The notes beneath the pieces were generated by a model that ran no database searches, was not told the DNA's origin, and saw only the letters and a list, made by a program, of their open reading frames with translations. This document shows positions 12,043 through 24,959 of a stretch of DNA of 64,000 nt, piece after piece. Numbering within the stretch: the stretch's first letter is position 1; the number at the start of each line of letters is the position of its first letter. The stretch covers positions 27,316,002 through 27,380,001 of the forward strand of contig NC_073693.1 of assembly GCF_029784155.1 (NCBI RefSeq). The letters are read 5' to 3'. Position numbers and translations under genes: made by a program. Origin of the DNA: Uranotaenia lowii (taxonomy: Eukaryota; Arthropoda; Insecta; Diptera; Culicidae).

Positions 12043-12226
12043 GTAATGATAGCGGGTGGATTGGGCCAACCCGGATCCCAGCTGGCGCCAAAACAGCAAC
12101 TTGGAGACCCTTGTCAACATGATATGGACTGCACCGACAGCATCCGCGGCAGCTACTGCACCCTGGAAGGATTCTGCGACTGCTCCCCGTTCTACGTACG
12201 CCTGAACGAGACCCTCTGTTTGCCAT
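12043..12226 (+). CDS. exon of EB-module extracellular protein (EB module 1)
   Basis: The acceptor is a pyrimidine tract ending TTTACAG and the donor is GTGAGT. The frame opens VMIAGGLGQPGSQLAP and then gives a cysteine-rich module, DPCQHDMDCTDSIRGSYC followed by GFCDCSPFYVRLNETLC, matching the spacing of EB-type modules found in secreted invertebrate proteins. It ends in phase 1, which fits the next exon (P-S junction). GC content is well above the flanking DNA. Upstream exons, including any signal peptide, were not found in the window. A young LTR insertion lies 115 bp upstream in the intron. The precise gene name is not recognised. Known of the family: EB modules are disulphide-rich and extracellular; their partners are unknown. 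Confidence 0.88.
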
Positions 12227-12523
12227 GTGAGTATGAAAAAAAATCAGAATTGAAAATTTGTTTAGAGTAGCTAAATATTTAAAATGTTTCTTTTTTGTTT
12301 ATGGCATCTATGAATAAGATCATTGAAATGTTGATTTTTTAAAACGACACTGACACTTTCAAAGGCAATGTTTATTATTCGAAATTGGGCTCAAATTTCA
12401 CAAGGTCTGAGAAAGGTCAAACATGATGTACTTAGTTCAAATGAAGCCGTTTTCATCGGAATAAATTGAGTAAACTCACATAATTTTCTCTAAACTCTGT
12501 TTTTTTCTTTCTTTTCGTGCCAG
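12227..12523 (+). other. short intron (297 bp)
   Basis: Bounded by GTGAGT and a pyrimidine-rich TTTTCGTGCCAG acceptor. It is AT-rich with nothing else noted. Confidence 0.8.
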
Positions 12524-12655
12524 CTCAACTTCTGGAAAGTGATTGCGTGCTTTCGGAGCAGTGTTCGATGCGTGTCGCCAACAGTCGCTGCGTACAGAGC
12601 CGATGCCATTGCGACGAGGGATTTCTGCAGTATCGAAAGCACACCTGTCTGGCAC
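12524..12655 (+). CDS. exon of EB-module extracellular protein (EB module 2)
   Basis: Acceptor TGCCAG, donor GTGAGT, phase 1 at both ends. It encodes a second cysteine-rich module: [18 protein letters not shown], then [19 protein letters not shown]. The six cysteines are spaced as in the first module. It joins in frame to 12226 (reading LCLPSQLLESDC) and to 55433 (reading TCLAPAQPGTVC). Strong coding bias and the phase agreement of both joins support a functional exon. Module-per-exon structure with phase-1 introns is typical of extracellular modular proteins. Confidence 0.88.
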
Positions 12656-14141
12656 GTGAGTAGTTTCAAAGTTGAATAATTTAACGTAAATTTAAGCTTT
12701 CAAAATTGCTCTGATCAATACACAGCTAGTATTTTTAGTAAATTAATTGAGGTAGTAGATTGCAAGTCTCAAGTAAATACAGTGTTGAAAAAAATGATGA
12801 AATCATCAATCTTGAAGATCGACCATTTTTCCCCCTGAGGCCCTTCAACCTTTCTAAACGTAAACAATGTAACAAACAAAATAGAAGCAGTAGCGCCTAG
12901 ATAAATGGCTCTTTAACTGTTTGAGCAAATGCTTTCCTAAACCCTTCTACTTGTTGAGTTAAAAAATGTTAAATTGAGGCCTCGTTACCTGTTCAAACGC
13001 GAACGCGAAACCTCCCTCAGCAAATTGTCTGTTGGAAAAACTAATGCCCGGCCAGAGATTGTTTACCGAATCATTACGATCGACGCCCGCTTCATTTTCA
13101 TTATCCGCATAATCGATCCGGATTCGACAGGGTCAACTTGATCAACGAACCTGATCCGGGACCACAATTGGGCTTCAGGTAAACGAATAGTTTATCTTGA
13201 CCTGACTACCAATGCTGGATCATTGAAGGCAGATATTTTTTCTTCTTTTGATTTCTTTGATCGAAAAACGACCATTTAATCTACTGTACAGAGCTCAGCT
13301 GAAAAGCAGAAAAAAAAGTGAAAACTGTTCACTATGGCGTTGCTGTTCCGAGGTTTCCTGAAGGCAATCGAACATTGAATTGTGATGCTGTATGTCTGCT
13401 TTTGTAGACGGGAGAGAAAATTCCATTCAAATAATATTCCAATTGTAAACGGGTCTATTGAAGAGAGAGAAGTTCCTTTTATCATGATAATTTAGCATCA
13501 TTACATTTGTCAACCGGTTAGACGGCCCATCAATTGACGGTGGAGTAACTTCTTCGCTTCGATGGTGATTTCTTCAAAACGAAACGTCTTCGACATATGC
13601 AAATTAATTAACCAACCAAGCAATAATACGGGAAGCTATCAGAAGTCCCGGTCGTTTCTTTTACAAATTTTACAAATGGGAAGACGTTCCGATGACAGCA
13701 GCGGGTCTTAGTTGACTCACCTGGGCAGCTAGCTGCCGTATGTGGGTGCTCGCTCGAGTCATATATCACCGTTATCTCAACTAAGAAGGAAAGTTTTTTG
13801 ACATATGAAATTTGTCATCAGCAGCCACTTACCTACTATTGACAGGAGAAATCGAGTTTTTACGAGATGTCATTGACATCGAGTTTGAATATATTACATG
13901 TGTTTGACATCTGGTTGTTGCAAAAAAATCAATAATGATAAAGTACATTTCTTGTTGATAATTTGAAATCTGTTTTGATAGTAAAGCGTCTTACATTAAC
14001 AAGAATGTATAAGTGTTTGCGGTTTTTTAAATTAAAGAATTATCAGTAAACCTTAAATAAACAGTTAAAAATATGTAGTAAACAGTAAACAGTAATATCC
14101 TGTAACAAAGGGGTTAGGTTACGACGAAAAGTTATAAATGG
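12656..14141 (+). other. start of the 42.8 kb intron
   Basis: No exon or element recognised. The stretch 12960-13800 is less AT-rich than average and has no repeats, so it may be unique intronic DNA with regulatory content; that is only a guess. Confidence 0.5.
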
Positions 14142-15050
14142 TTCATCCTTCGCCTCCACATTCCGTTCTCCTGTACGCCGCCAAAGATGGTTTTTAACAC
14201 CCGTCGCTCAAATACTCCGAGTGTACGCAGGTCCTCCTCGAGCAATACCTATGTCTCGTGCCCGTAGAGATCAATCGGTTTAATGAGCGTCATATACAAG
14301 ATACACTTCGTGCAAGGGCTCAGGCTTCTCGACCGCAGTTGCTTGTGGAGTCCATCGTTGGCACAACTTCCGTTGATAATTCGCCGCCGGATCTCACGGC
14401 TAGTGTCATTGTCTGTGGCCACCAGTGAGCTGAGATAGATAAAGTCTTTGACTATCTTCAGCTCATCGCGGTCGATCGTGACCTTGTTCTTACTGGACAA
14501 GGACCTCGGTCGGTCTCGGGCCAGCATATACTTCGTCTTGGACGTGGTTATCATCAACCCAATCCTTCCTGCACCGCCGCAGATGATCTTCCGACTTTAT
14601 CAATGTCGTTGGCAAAAGCAAATAAGTTGACTGGATCTGTTGAAAATCGTTCCCCGCATTTCACCCACCGCTCATCGAATAACAGCTTCTAGCGCCACGT
14701 TGAACCATCATGCAAGATAGATCATCCCCTTGTCGAAGTCCCCTGCGCTATTCAAATGAGCTCGACAATCGATCCGAAACCAGCACACAGCATTGCGTAC
14801 CTTACATCGTTGCCTTGATCAGTCGATTAGCTTCCCGGGAAAGCCGTTCTCGATCATTATTTTCCATATCTCGTCACGGTTGATCGTGCCGTATGCTGAA
14901 ATCGATGAAAAGATGGTGCGTAGGGATTTGGTGTTCACGGTATTCTTGGAGGATTTGCCGTAGTGTGAAGACCTGGTCTCTCGTAGACTGTCCCTAGTGT
15001 CCCTCCATGAAGCCGGCCTGGTGACTTCCCACGAATCTGTATGCTTGTGG
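14142..15050 (-). pseudogene. non-LTR retrotransposon reverse transcriptase remnant, copy 1
   Basis: Minus-strand frames give, in order, YGTINRDEIWKIMIENGFPGKLI (RT palm), LFAFANDIDKVGRSSAAVQ (where the YADD-type active site is expected, here FAND), SKTKYMLARDRPRS, LHKQLRSRSLSPCTKC and LYMTLIKPIDLYGHET. This order is that of an RTE- or I-like non-LTR polymerase. Frames change several times and the 3' end stops at the segment matching 49610 in copy 2. It is dead and lies in the intron. Confidence 0.8.
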
Positions 15051-15202
15051 CGATACACACATACAGGATCTCAGTGAAACTTCATGTTTCTTTGAAGAAA
15101 TCTGAATTGTACTTAAGACTAAAGCGTATATCTTTCAAAGGTTTAATGGCTAGCATCGTACTGATGCTAACACCACCAGCCCACAGAAAGAGTACTATGT
15201 GT

Positions 15203-15276
15203 GCCGTGATCGAGACTCGATCTCATGACCTCTGGCTTAGAAAAATTGAACGCTATCCTCTAGGCCACGGTCGGCG
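15203..15276 (-). repeat. tRNA-derived sequence, probable SINE head
   Basis: The minus strand begins GCCGACCGTGGCCTAGAGGA and has a box A-like TGGCCTAGAGGATAGC and a box B-like GAGATCGAGTCTC, about 33 bases apart, like the internal polymerase III promoter of a tRNA gene. The ends GCCG/CGGC could pair. The anticodon arm does not fold cleanly, so a functional tRNA is unlikely and a tRNA-derived SINE or tRNA relic is preferred. Confidence 0.5.
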
Positions 15277-15600
15277 GCATTTAGGACAGTGATCGCTCGG
15301 TAGTACTCACAGTCCAATTTGTCGCGCTTCTTCTAAATGTTCTGTGACTCCTCTGGTAGCTGTTCTGAGTCTCAGATCTGGACCGTCTACCGGTGTACTT
15401 GCTCGGGCTCGTTTTGATGAGATCAGTTGAGATGTCATCCTTCCCAGACGATTTGTTGCTATTCAGCTGGCGGATGGTTTCCTTAACTACACTTATTGTT
15501 GGGAGTGGCTCCTCTAATTCGTTGGCAGCTATAGGACTTCCAAACGGATTTTACTTTAGGCTTGAATAATCCTTCAGGTATCCATTGTAGATTCAACCTA

Positions 15601-16520
15601 AAGGATGTCCACGATGAAACTACCACACTATGAAATTGCTCCAACTTTTTAACCGTTGGGTAGAATTTAATGAAATTTGGGTGGATTTAGTTCATAGTGT
15701 ATTGTTTACATCCTGCAAGTTTTAAAGTCCTGTGATCAAAATTCGCGGAAATGGAGTTGAAAAAACAGCTCGTGCGTGATAAAATCTCGCGCATTCATCA
15801 CGAGAACAAGGATCTCTCGCACCATTCCATCGCTAAAACTTTGGGAATCGCGAATTCCGCGGTGTCGCGAGTGATTAAGCGGTTCGAGGAACGATTGACC
15901 ACCGATCGGAAGCCCAGAAGTGAAGGAAAAAATATTCCGAACAACACAAAAATCACAACCGCGTAGTTGGGGCCTTCAACCGAAACCAGAACGCTTCCAT
16001 TCGGGATGTGGCTAAGAAGCTGCATCTAAGCCAAAGTTTTGTCCAGAAGGCCAAAACTAAGACTGGACTTCGAACGTCAAGGTACGAAACCCGTGCTAGA
16101 AAATTGTACCTCAACATGCTAATGAAAGTTGAATGTTGCATCATGGACGACGAAACATATGTGAAGGCCGACTTCAAACAGATCCCCGGCAACCTGTTTT
16201 TCACGGCCAAGGATAAGTTCAGCGTTCTGGAGCATATCCGCACTCAGAAGATCTCCAAATTTGCGAATAAATTCCTGGTTTGGGAAGCCATCTGCACGTG
16301 TGGGAAGTGGAGTGCACATTTCGTGACCCAGGACACGATGAACGGGCAGGTGTACTGGTGTTCATGAAAGAGTGCCTCCAGAAGCGGGTGCTTCCTCTCC
16401 TGGAGGCCCACAACGTCCCAACAATCTTCTGGCCGGATTTGGTCTCATGCCACTACTCCAAGGACGTGCTGAAGTAGTATGCGGACAATCGAGAAGTACT
16501 GGGCGTACCAAAAAAATTAA
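15601..16520 (+). mobile_element. D,D37E Tc1/mariner transposon, copy B (3' truncated)
   Basis: The left end AAGGATGTCCACGATGAAAC follows a TA. A transposase reading frame starts 150 bases in. After an internal deletion the sequence passes into AT-rich DNA near 16505 without a recognisable right inverted repeat. Confidence 0.8.
15751..16505 (+). pseudogene. D,D37E transposase pseudogene (copy B)
   Basis: It starts MELKKQLVRDKISRIHHENK with a helix-turn-helix (HSIAKTLGIANSAVSRVIKR). It then frameshifts near 15960 into ASIRDVAKKLHLSQSFVQKA, MDDETYVKADFKQIPG, LVWEAICTCGKW, frameshifts again near 16350 and reaches FWPDLVSCHYSKDVLK. The first two catalytic Asp are present. About 25 codons are missing between YADN and IEKYW: the bases GCGGACAATCGAGAAG fuse the two motifs, removing most of the 37-residue spacer but keeping the catalytic Glu. 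Non-functional. Confidence 0.88.
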
Positions 16521-19500
16521 ATTTATTTAACTTAAAAAAAACTCATTTAATTTTGAAAGGTGGCAAAGCAAACTGGGTCAACTAGTTACTAAAGAACATG
16601 ATTATTTCTAATATTTCATTGTCCAATTACCTTCCACATTTTATGATCTACCCCTAGTTTCCTTTTAAGTGAGGGAAGTCTTCTCGTTGGCCGAGTCATG
16701 TAGTAATGATGCTATAAGTTGTCTGTGCTATAAGTATTAAACTGGATTGAGATGTTCATTCACCATGTTACCGTCCCATTGGCTTTGCTGAAAAACTCTA
16801 AGTTGGAATTCTCGTGAGGCAACTCATCTTCCCATTACTATCATTACCGATGGACCCTGTTAAACGCCTATCATGCATAACTCGGTCAATTGTGGCAACG
16901 GTTTCTTGCGTAACATCTGCTCTTTGGTCGGGCAGTCAGTCAGGTAGAACAAGTTGGAATAACGTCATCTCGGTACCTACTTAGGGATACGCCCATTTCA
17001 AAGTACTTCAGAGATAGGTTTCAACCTCATGCAAGTTGACAGAAGACAGAAGCCTGAAGAGCTCTCAATTACACTATTCACTCATGTCTTAGGACGTATG
17101 GATTGTAGAAATGAAATCGGTCATCGCAATTGACAAACATTAGCCCACAATTACAAAACGATTTATTGAAAGGTAGTGATGTATTACCTAAGTTTTCAAT
17201 TTCAGCGTAGGAGGGTTCTGAATTTCAGAAGCCAAAATTCAAACCAGTTTACGAGGACAAATTTTATCAGCGTTCCATTCGGAAAACTTCCAGAAATTTG
17301 GGTCGCACCCATTTTTCCCGCACCGTACGAAACGCAGCTAATGATAACATTTTCCTCGACACACACGACCTTGCCTTTGCGCATTTTTATTTATGCTTCC
17401 ATTTCCCACGGTAGAATTGTTTCGCACCCGTGAAAACGCGATTCACTGAGCTATTTGCTTAAAGGCATGTACACTTGCACATCATTTTGTTTTTCCCGGC
17501 TCCTAACGACAACAAGAGCCTGTCCGGAGGCTCGCCTCCTATGACGGTGTGTTGAAAATAAGAAAATAAAAACAAGTAAGACAGTAAAAAAATCATCTCA
17601 TGTGCGATGGTTGGTAATTCATAATCACATTCCGCCTCCTGAACTTGAATTCCATTTCGATAATCATGCCATGATGGATGGTGCATTTGGAGTAGGTATG
17701 AAAGTATGAGCTCTCTTTGCCATTGAAGCTGGTTAGTTGCATTAATGCGGCACCTCCAGGGAAGATCATGTACGTATACCTTCTCATATAAGTATGTAAG
17801 GAGGCAGCAATTGCACATTACCTACTGCTTTTGGCGCAGGAAATTATGATTCGCTCCCGAAATTAGGCCACAGCACAGAAAACGAGCAGCAAAGTAAGAG
17901 TGAGAGTGGGCTCCAGTTGCAATTTTTTCCGTGCTCATTTGGTGCAATGATATTCAACTCACTTACATTGCTGCTCCTCGAAGTCATTGCAATTTGATTC
18001 ATTCATACGGTTTTTACACGCTTTATTGCAGATCATTACCATATAAATTGGCTTTGGGCGCAACTCATTTTCTACCCTAAGTAGGAACAGTCTTGGAAAG
18101 AAAAACAAAACAATTGAAAAATTCTGAATTGGCAATCATACAATTGAACGCCCTTTCACTTTATAGTAGGTATTTGTTAAAGTTTTGTTTTATTGTTAAC
18201 GCCAACAATTTATAACAGGCAATCATTATTTGCATGCTGATCTTCATTAAAATTACTCAACATTTGTCGATTTTTTTAGATTAACTACAACAAACACTAC
18301 TATTCCCATGGAAATTTCAAAACCAACCATCAATGAATCAAAGAAAAACTTTCTACTCAATGAAATTATTCCTATCTGCTGCAATCTTTTGCCCGAAAAA
18401 CTGTCAACTCATCAAAACCGGATCGTTGAAGGTGAGAGAGAGAAAATAACTCACTTATCTCCCGGAGGTTAATTATTGTTGTTGCCTTATGGTAATCGCC
18501 ACGTGTCCAAAAGTCAACCGCCCCATTTCAAGTCGTTGAAAGATGAAAACAATTTTCCATTGTTCCGCTGAGTCGTTTAGGGATTTTTTTTCTACAAATT
18601 TTTGACCACGCGCTGCGCCATCGCAGCCAAAAGTCGTCAATGGTTTACGTTCATCTTCAATTGTGGCAGTAGTTTTCATCAACATAACAAAAAAACAACA
18701 CCAAAAACCGAAACAATCGGTCAGCGTGGAAATGTTTTGAGTTTTTAATTGAATGCCACCAACTGGTTGAGGGAAATGGACGGAGGGGTCCGAAAATGAT
18801 GAACCGTGGGATCTCTCAGGGAAAGCTAGCTTTTTAGGCAGCATAGGAATTTGGAACGAATTTTTTTTTAAATAAAAACAATTGCAATGAATTTTAATAC
18901 ATTTTTACATTTAAAAATGTAATTCATAACTGCTGGATTTCGCTTTAGAAAAAAAAAATTGCCAAACAACTACTTCAACAGCTGAAATATCCCTTGTCAA
19001 ACAACATTAAATCGCAAATTCCTTACTAAGTATTCCATAATCTTCGACCGTTTGTCCATAGGGTTAAAAACCGAGAATCTGTACAATACCGTTAATCTCT
19101 GTTAAAAAGTTGAAATTATTTTCAAATTTATTTTTGAAATCAACATTTTTAATGGAGAAAGTTCTGGAACTAGAGTATGCAGAAGTCTTCTTTTCAGTAT
19201 TTTTTTTTAAAGAACAAATACTTATTAATGAAAGTTAAATGCTAATCAGCAAAGGGTAAAAAAATTGAAGATAAATGTAAAGATTATAAAATTACAAAAT
19301 TCATATTTTCGAACATATTTGGACTGGTTTGGGAGAGCTGCATCCAAATATGCATTTTTTTACTATCAGCTCAGGTTTTTGGAAGACCGATAGAATATTT
19401 GATCTTTGAGGAATAGTTATAAAAGCTTTCGTTTTGCTCATTTTCTCAATTCTCCAAAATACGGGAATTCTTACGATTGTTTTAACAGTTTTAAACCAAA

Positions 19501-19538
19501 ATTAATTTAAGATATTTTTTAAGCATAAGTCTAATCTA
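16521..19538 (+). other. intronic sequence, no gene seen
   Basis: No frame over about 125 codons and no protein similarity recognised. The part 16650-18850 has balanced composition and no repeats, so it is probably single-copy intron. A conserved regulatory role cannot be judged here. Confidence 0.5.
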
Positions 19539-22500
19539 AAATTGCCAGATTGCCCGGGTTTTATCCGAGTTTGCTCAGATATTTTATACAAATTTTGATA
19601 TCAGTCCGACTCGGTCCGGTTGCCCAGATTTCATTGAAGAATGGCCGGATTTTGTCCGGATTTATTCCTTTTTGTTTTTGAGAATCGATAACAAAAAAAT
19701 AAAACTTGTGTTGTAATTTTTTTTTATTAATGCCTTAAAAACGAAGGTGAGTTTTATAAAAATAATCATGGAAGGTTTTTTGGCAGCCTTAAATAGGATT
19801 TAAAATTTGTCGATGAGTTTTGATCATAAAAAATTTCTAATTTTTCCTTAATTTTTGTAAAGTACATAATTTCTGGGTTTTGACAAAATTTGCCCGGACA
19901 TGGCCGAGATTTTTGGTCGCCAACTTAGACAAAATTGACAAAATTGACAAAATTGACAAAATTGACAAAATTGACAAAATTGACAAAATTGACAAAATTG
20001 ACAAAATTGACAAAATTGACAAAATTGACAAAATTGACAAAATTGACAAAATTGACAAAATTGACAAAATTGACAAAATTGACAAAATTGACAAAATTGA
20101 CAAAATTGACAAAATTGACAAAATTGACAAAATTGACAAAATTGACAAAATTGACAAAATTGACAAAATTGACAAAATTGACAAAATTGACAAAATTGAC
20201 AAAATTGACAAAATTGACAAAATTGACAAAATTGACAAAATTGACAAAATTGACAAAATTGACAAAATTGACAAAATTGACAAAATTGACAAAATTGACA
20301 AAATTGACAAAATTGACAAAATTGACAAAATTGACAAAATTGACAAAATTGACAAAATTGACAAAATTGACAAAATTGACAAAATTGACAAAATTGACAA
20401 AATTGACAAAATTGACAAAATTGACAAAATTGACAAAATTGACAAAATTGACAAAATTGACAAAATTGACAAAATTGACAAAATTGACAAAATTGACAAA
20501 ATTGACAAAATTGACAAAATTGACAAAATTGACAAAATTGACAAAATTGACAAAATTGACAAAATTGACAAAATTGACAAAATTGACAAAATTGACAAAA
20601 TTGACAAAATTGACAAAATTGACAAAATTGACAAAATTGACAAAATTGACAAAATTGACAAAATTGACAAAATTGACAAAATTGACAAAATTGACAAAAT
20701 TGACAAAATTGACAAAATTGACAAAATTGACAAAATTGACAAAATTGACAAAATTGACAAAATTGACAAAATTGACAAAATTGACAAAATTGACAAAATT
20801 GACAAAATTGACAAAATTGACAAAATTGACAAAATTGACAAAATTGACAAAATTGACAAAATTGACAAAATTGACAAAATTGACAAAATTGACAAAATTG
20901 ACAAAATTGACAAAATTGACAAAATTGACAAAATTGACAAAATTGACAAAATTGACAAAATTGACAAAATTGACAAAATTGACAAAATTGACAAAATTGA
21001 CAAAATTGACAAAATTGACAAAATTGACAAAATTGACAAAATTGACAAAATTGACAAAATTGACAAAATTGACAAAATTGACAAAATTGAAAAAATTGAC
21101 AAAATTGACAAAATTGGCGAAATTGACAAAATGGACAAAATTGGCGAAATTGACAAAATGGACAAAATTGACAAAATTGACAAAATTGACAAAATTGACA
21201 AAATTGACAAAATTGACAAAATTGACAAAATTGACAAAATTGACAAAATTGACAAAATTGACAAAATTGACAAAATTGACAAAATTGACAAAATTGACAA
21301 AATTGACAAAATTGACAAAATTGACAAAATTGACAAAATTGACAAAATTGACAAAATTGACAAAATTGACAAAATTGACAAAATTGACAAAATTGACAAA
21401 ATTGACAAAATTGACAAAATTGACAAAATTGACAAAATTGACAAAATTGACAAAATTGACAAAATTGACAAAATTGACAAAATTGACAAAATTGACAAAA
21501 TTGACAAAATTGACAAAATTGACAAAATTGACAAAATTGACAAAATTGACAAAATTGACAAAATTGACAAAAATGACAAAATTGACAAAATTGACAAAAT
21601 TGACAAAATTGACAAAATTGACAAAATTGACAAAATTGACAAAATTGACAAAATTGACAAAATTGACAAAATTGACAAAATTGACAAAATTGACAAAATT
21701 GACAAAATTGACAAAATTGACAAAATTGATAAAATTGACAATATTGACAAAATTGACAAAATTGACAAAATTGACAAAATTGACAAAATTGACAAAATTG
21801 ACAAAATTGACAAAATTGACAAAATTGACAAAATTGACAAAATTGACAAAATTGACAAAATTGACAAAATTGACAAAATTGACAAAATTGACAAAATTGA
21901 CAAAATTGACAAAATTGACAAAATTGACAAAATTGACAAAATTGACAAAATTGACAAAATTGACAAAATTGACAAAATTGACAAAATTGACAAAATTGAC
22001 AAAATTGACAAAATTGACAAAATTGACAAAATTGACAAAATTGACAAAATTGACAAAATTAACAAAATTGACAAAATTGACAAAATTGACAAAATTGACA
22101 AAATTGATAAAAATGATAAAAATGATAAAAATGACAAAAATGACAAAAATGACAAAAATGACAAAAATGACAAAAATGACAAAAATGACAAAAATGACAA
22201 AAATGACAAAAATGACAAAAATGACAAAAATGACAAAAATGACAAAAATGACAAAAATGACAAAAATGACAAAAATGACAAAAATGACAAAAATGACAAA
22301 AATGACAAAAATGACAAAAATGACAAAAATGACAAAAATGACAAAAATGACAAAAATGACAAAAATGACAAAAATGACAAAAATGACAAAAATGACAAAA
22401 ATGACAAAAATGACAAAAATGACAAAAATGACAAAAATGACAAAAATGACAAAAATGACAAAAATGACAAAAATGACAAAAATGACAAAAATGACAAAAA

Positions 22501-24959
22501 TGACAAAAATGACAAAAATGACAAAAATGACAAAAATGACAAAAATGACAAAAATGACAAAAATGACAAAAATGACAAAAATGTCAAAAATGACAAAAAT
22601 TACAAAAATTACAAAAATTACAAAAATGACAAAAATGACAAAAATGACAAAAATGACAAAAATGACAAAAATGACAAAAATGACAAAAATGACAAAAATG
22701 ACAAAAATGACAAAAATGACAAAAATGACAAAAATGACAAAAATGACAAAATTGACAAAATTGACAAAATTGACAAAATTGACAAAATTGACAAACTTGA
22801 CAAACTTGACAAAATTGACAAAATTGACAAAAATGACAAAATTGACAAAATTGACAAAATTGACAAAATTGACAAAATTGACAAAATTGACAAAATTGAC
22901 AAAATTGACAAAATTGACAAAATTGACAAAATTGACAAAATTGACAAAATTGACAAAATTGACAAAATTGACAAAATTGACAAAATTGACAAAATTGACA
23001 AAATTGACAAAATTGACAAAATTGACAAAATTGACAAAATTGACAAAATTGACAAAATTGACAAAATTGACAAAATTGACAAAATTGACAAAATTGACAA
23101 AATTGACAAAATTGACAAAATTGACAAAATTGACAAAATTGACAAAATTGACAAAATTGACAAAATTGACAAAATTGACAAAATTGACAAAATTGACAAA
23201 ATTGACAAAATTGACAAAATTGACAAAATTGACAAAATTGACAAAATTGACAAAATTGACAAAATTGACAAAATTGACAAAATTGACAAAATTGACAAAA
23301 TTGACAAAATTGACAAAATTGAGAAAATTGAGAAAATTGACAAAATTGACAAAATTGACAAAATTGACAAAATTGACAAAATTGACAAAATTGACAAAAT
23401 TGACAAAATTGACAAAATTGACAAAATTGACAAAATTGACAAAATTGACAAAATTGACAAAATTGACAAAATTGACAAAATTGACAAAATTGACAAAATT
23501 GACAAAATTGACAAAATTGACAAAATTGACAAAATTGACAAAATTGACAAAATTGACAAAATTGACAAAATTGACAAAATTGACAAAATTGACAAAAATG
23601 ACAAAATTGACAACATTGACAAAATTGACAAAATTGACAAAATTGACAAAATTGACAAAATTGACAAAATTGACAAAATTGACAAAATTGACAAAATTGA
23701 CAAAATTGACAAAATTGACAAAATTGACAAAATTGACAAAATTGACAAAATTGACAAAATTGACAAAATTGACAAAATTGACAAAATTGAGAAAATTGAC
23801 AAAATTGAGAAAATTGACAAAATTGAGAAAATTGACAAAATTGCGAAAATTGACAAAATTGACAAAATTGACAAAATTGACAAAATTGACAAAATTGACA
23901 AAATTGACAAAATTGACAAAATTGACAAAATTGACAAAATTGACAAAATTGACAAAATTGACAAAATTGATAAAAATGATAAAAATGACAAAAATGACAA
24001 AAAATGACAAAAATGACAAAAATGACAAAAATGACAAAAATGACAAAAATGACAAAAATGACAAAAAATGACAAAAATGACAAAAATGACAAAAATGACA
24101 AAAATGACAAAAATGACAAAAATGACAAAAATGACAAAAATGACAAAAATGACAAAAATGACAAAAATGACAAAAATGACAAAAATGACAAAAATGACAA
24201 AAATGACAAAAATGACAAAAATGACAAAAATGACAAAAATGACAAAAATGACAAAAATGACAAAAATGACAAAAATGACAAAAATGACAAAAATGACAAA
24301 AATGACAAAAATGACAAAAATGACAAAAATGACAAAAATGACAAAAATGACAAAAATGACAAAAATGACAAAAATGACAAAAATGACAAAAATGACAAAA
24401 ATGACAAAAATGACAAAAATGACAAAAATGACAAAAATGACAAAAATGACAAAAATGACAAAAATGACAAAAATGACAAAAATGACAAAAATGACAAAAA
24501 TGACAAAAATGACAAAAATGACAAAAATGACAAAAATGACAAAAATGACAAAAATGACAAAAATGACAAAAATGACAAAAATGACAAAAATGACAAAAAT
24601 GACAAAAATGACAAAAATGACAAAAATGACAAAAATGACAAAAATTACAAAAATTACAAAAATGACAAAAATGACAAAAATGACAAAAATTACAAAAATT
24701 ACAAAAATGACAAAAATGACAAAAATGACAAAAATGACAAAAATGACAAAAATGACAAAATTGACAAAATTGACAAAATTGACAAAATTGACAAAATTGA
24801 CAAAATTGACAAAATTGACAAAATTGACAAAATTGACAAAATTGACAAAATTGACAAAATTGACAAAATTGACAAAATTGACAAAATTGACAAAATTGAC
24901 AAAATTGACAAAATTGACGGAATCGACGGATATACGAAATTGACAAAATTATTTAACCT
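19539..24959 (+). mobile_element. TTGCCAGATT MITE, copy 2, enlarged by satellite
   Basis: The left part (19539-19927) matches the MITE at 2015-2401: TTGCCAGATTGCCCG, GACTCGGTCCGGTTGCCC, ATCATGGAAGGTTTTTT, GACAAAATTTGCCCGGA. After the array, GGATATACGAAATTGACAAA and TTTAACCTTA correspond to the right end GGATACGTACTGAAAAA...GGCAACCTTA of that copy. TA is present at both borders (19537-19538 and 24960-24961). The element should be about 0.4 kb; the extra 5 kb is one 9-bp satellite inside it. Confidence 0.7.
19928..24915 (+). repeat. 9-bp satellite (GACAAAATT / GACAAAAAT)n, about 554 copies
   Basis: 4,988 bp of near-perfect tandem 9-mers in five blocks. GACAAAATT fills 19928 to about 22105, GACAAAAAT to about 22748, GACAAAATT to about 23968, GACAAAAAT to about 24758, and GACAAAATT to 24915. 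Register is kept except for single-base insertions near 24001 and 24064. Rare variants include GATAAAAAT at two block borders, TACAAAAAT clusters (22600-22620 and 24640-24705) and GGCGAAATT near 21115. Because the unit is a multiple of three and lacks stops, all frames stay open for hundreds of codons; this is not a gene. Confidence 0.97.

Noticed and set aside
12014..12226. Minus-strand frame over the first visible exon
   Set aside because: The + strand has the cysteine pattern, splice sites and phase agreement; the minus frame is a shadow.
15203..15276. Functional tRNA gene
   Set aside because: The anticodon stem does not pair and the anticodon loop cannot be defined; a tRNA-derived repeat is more likely.
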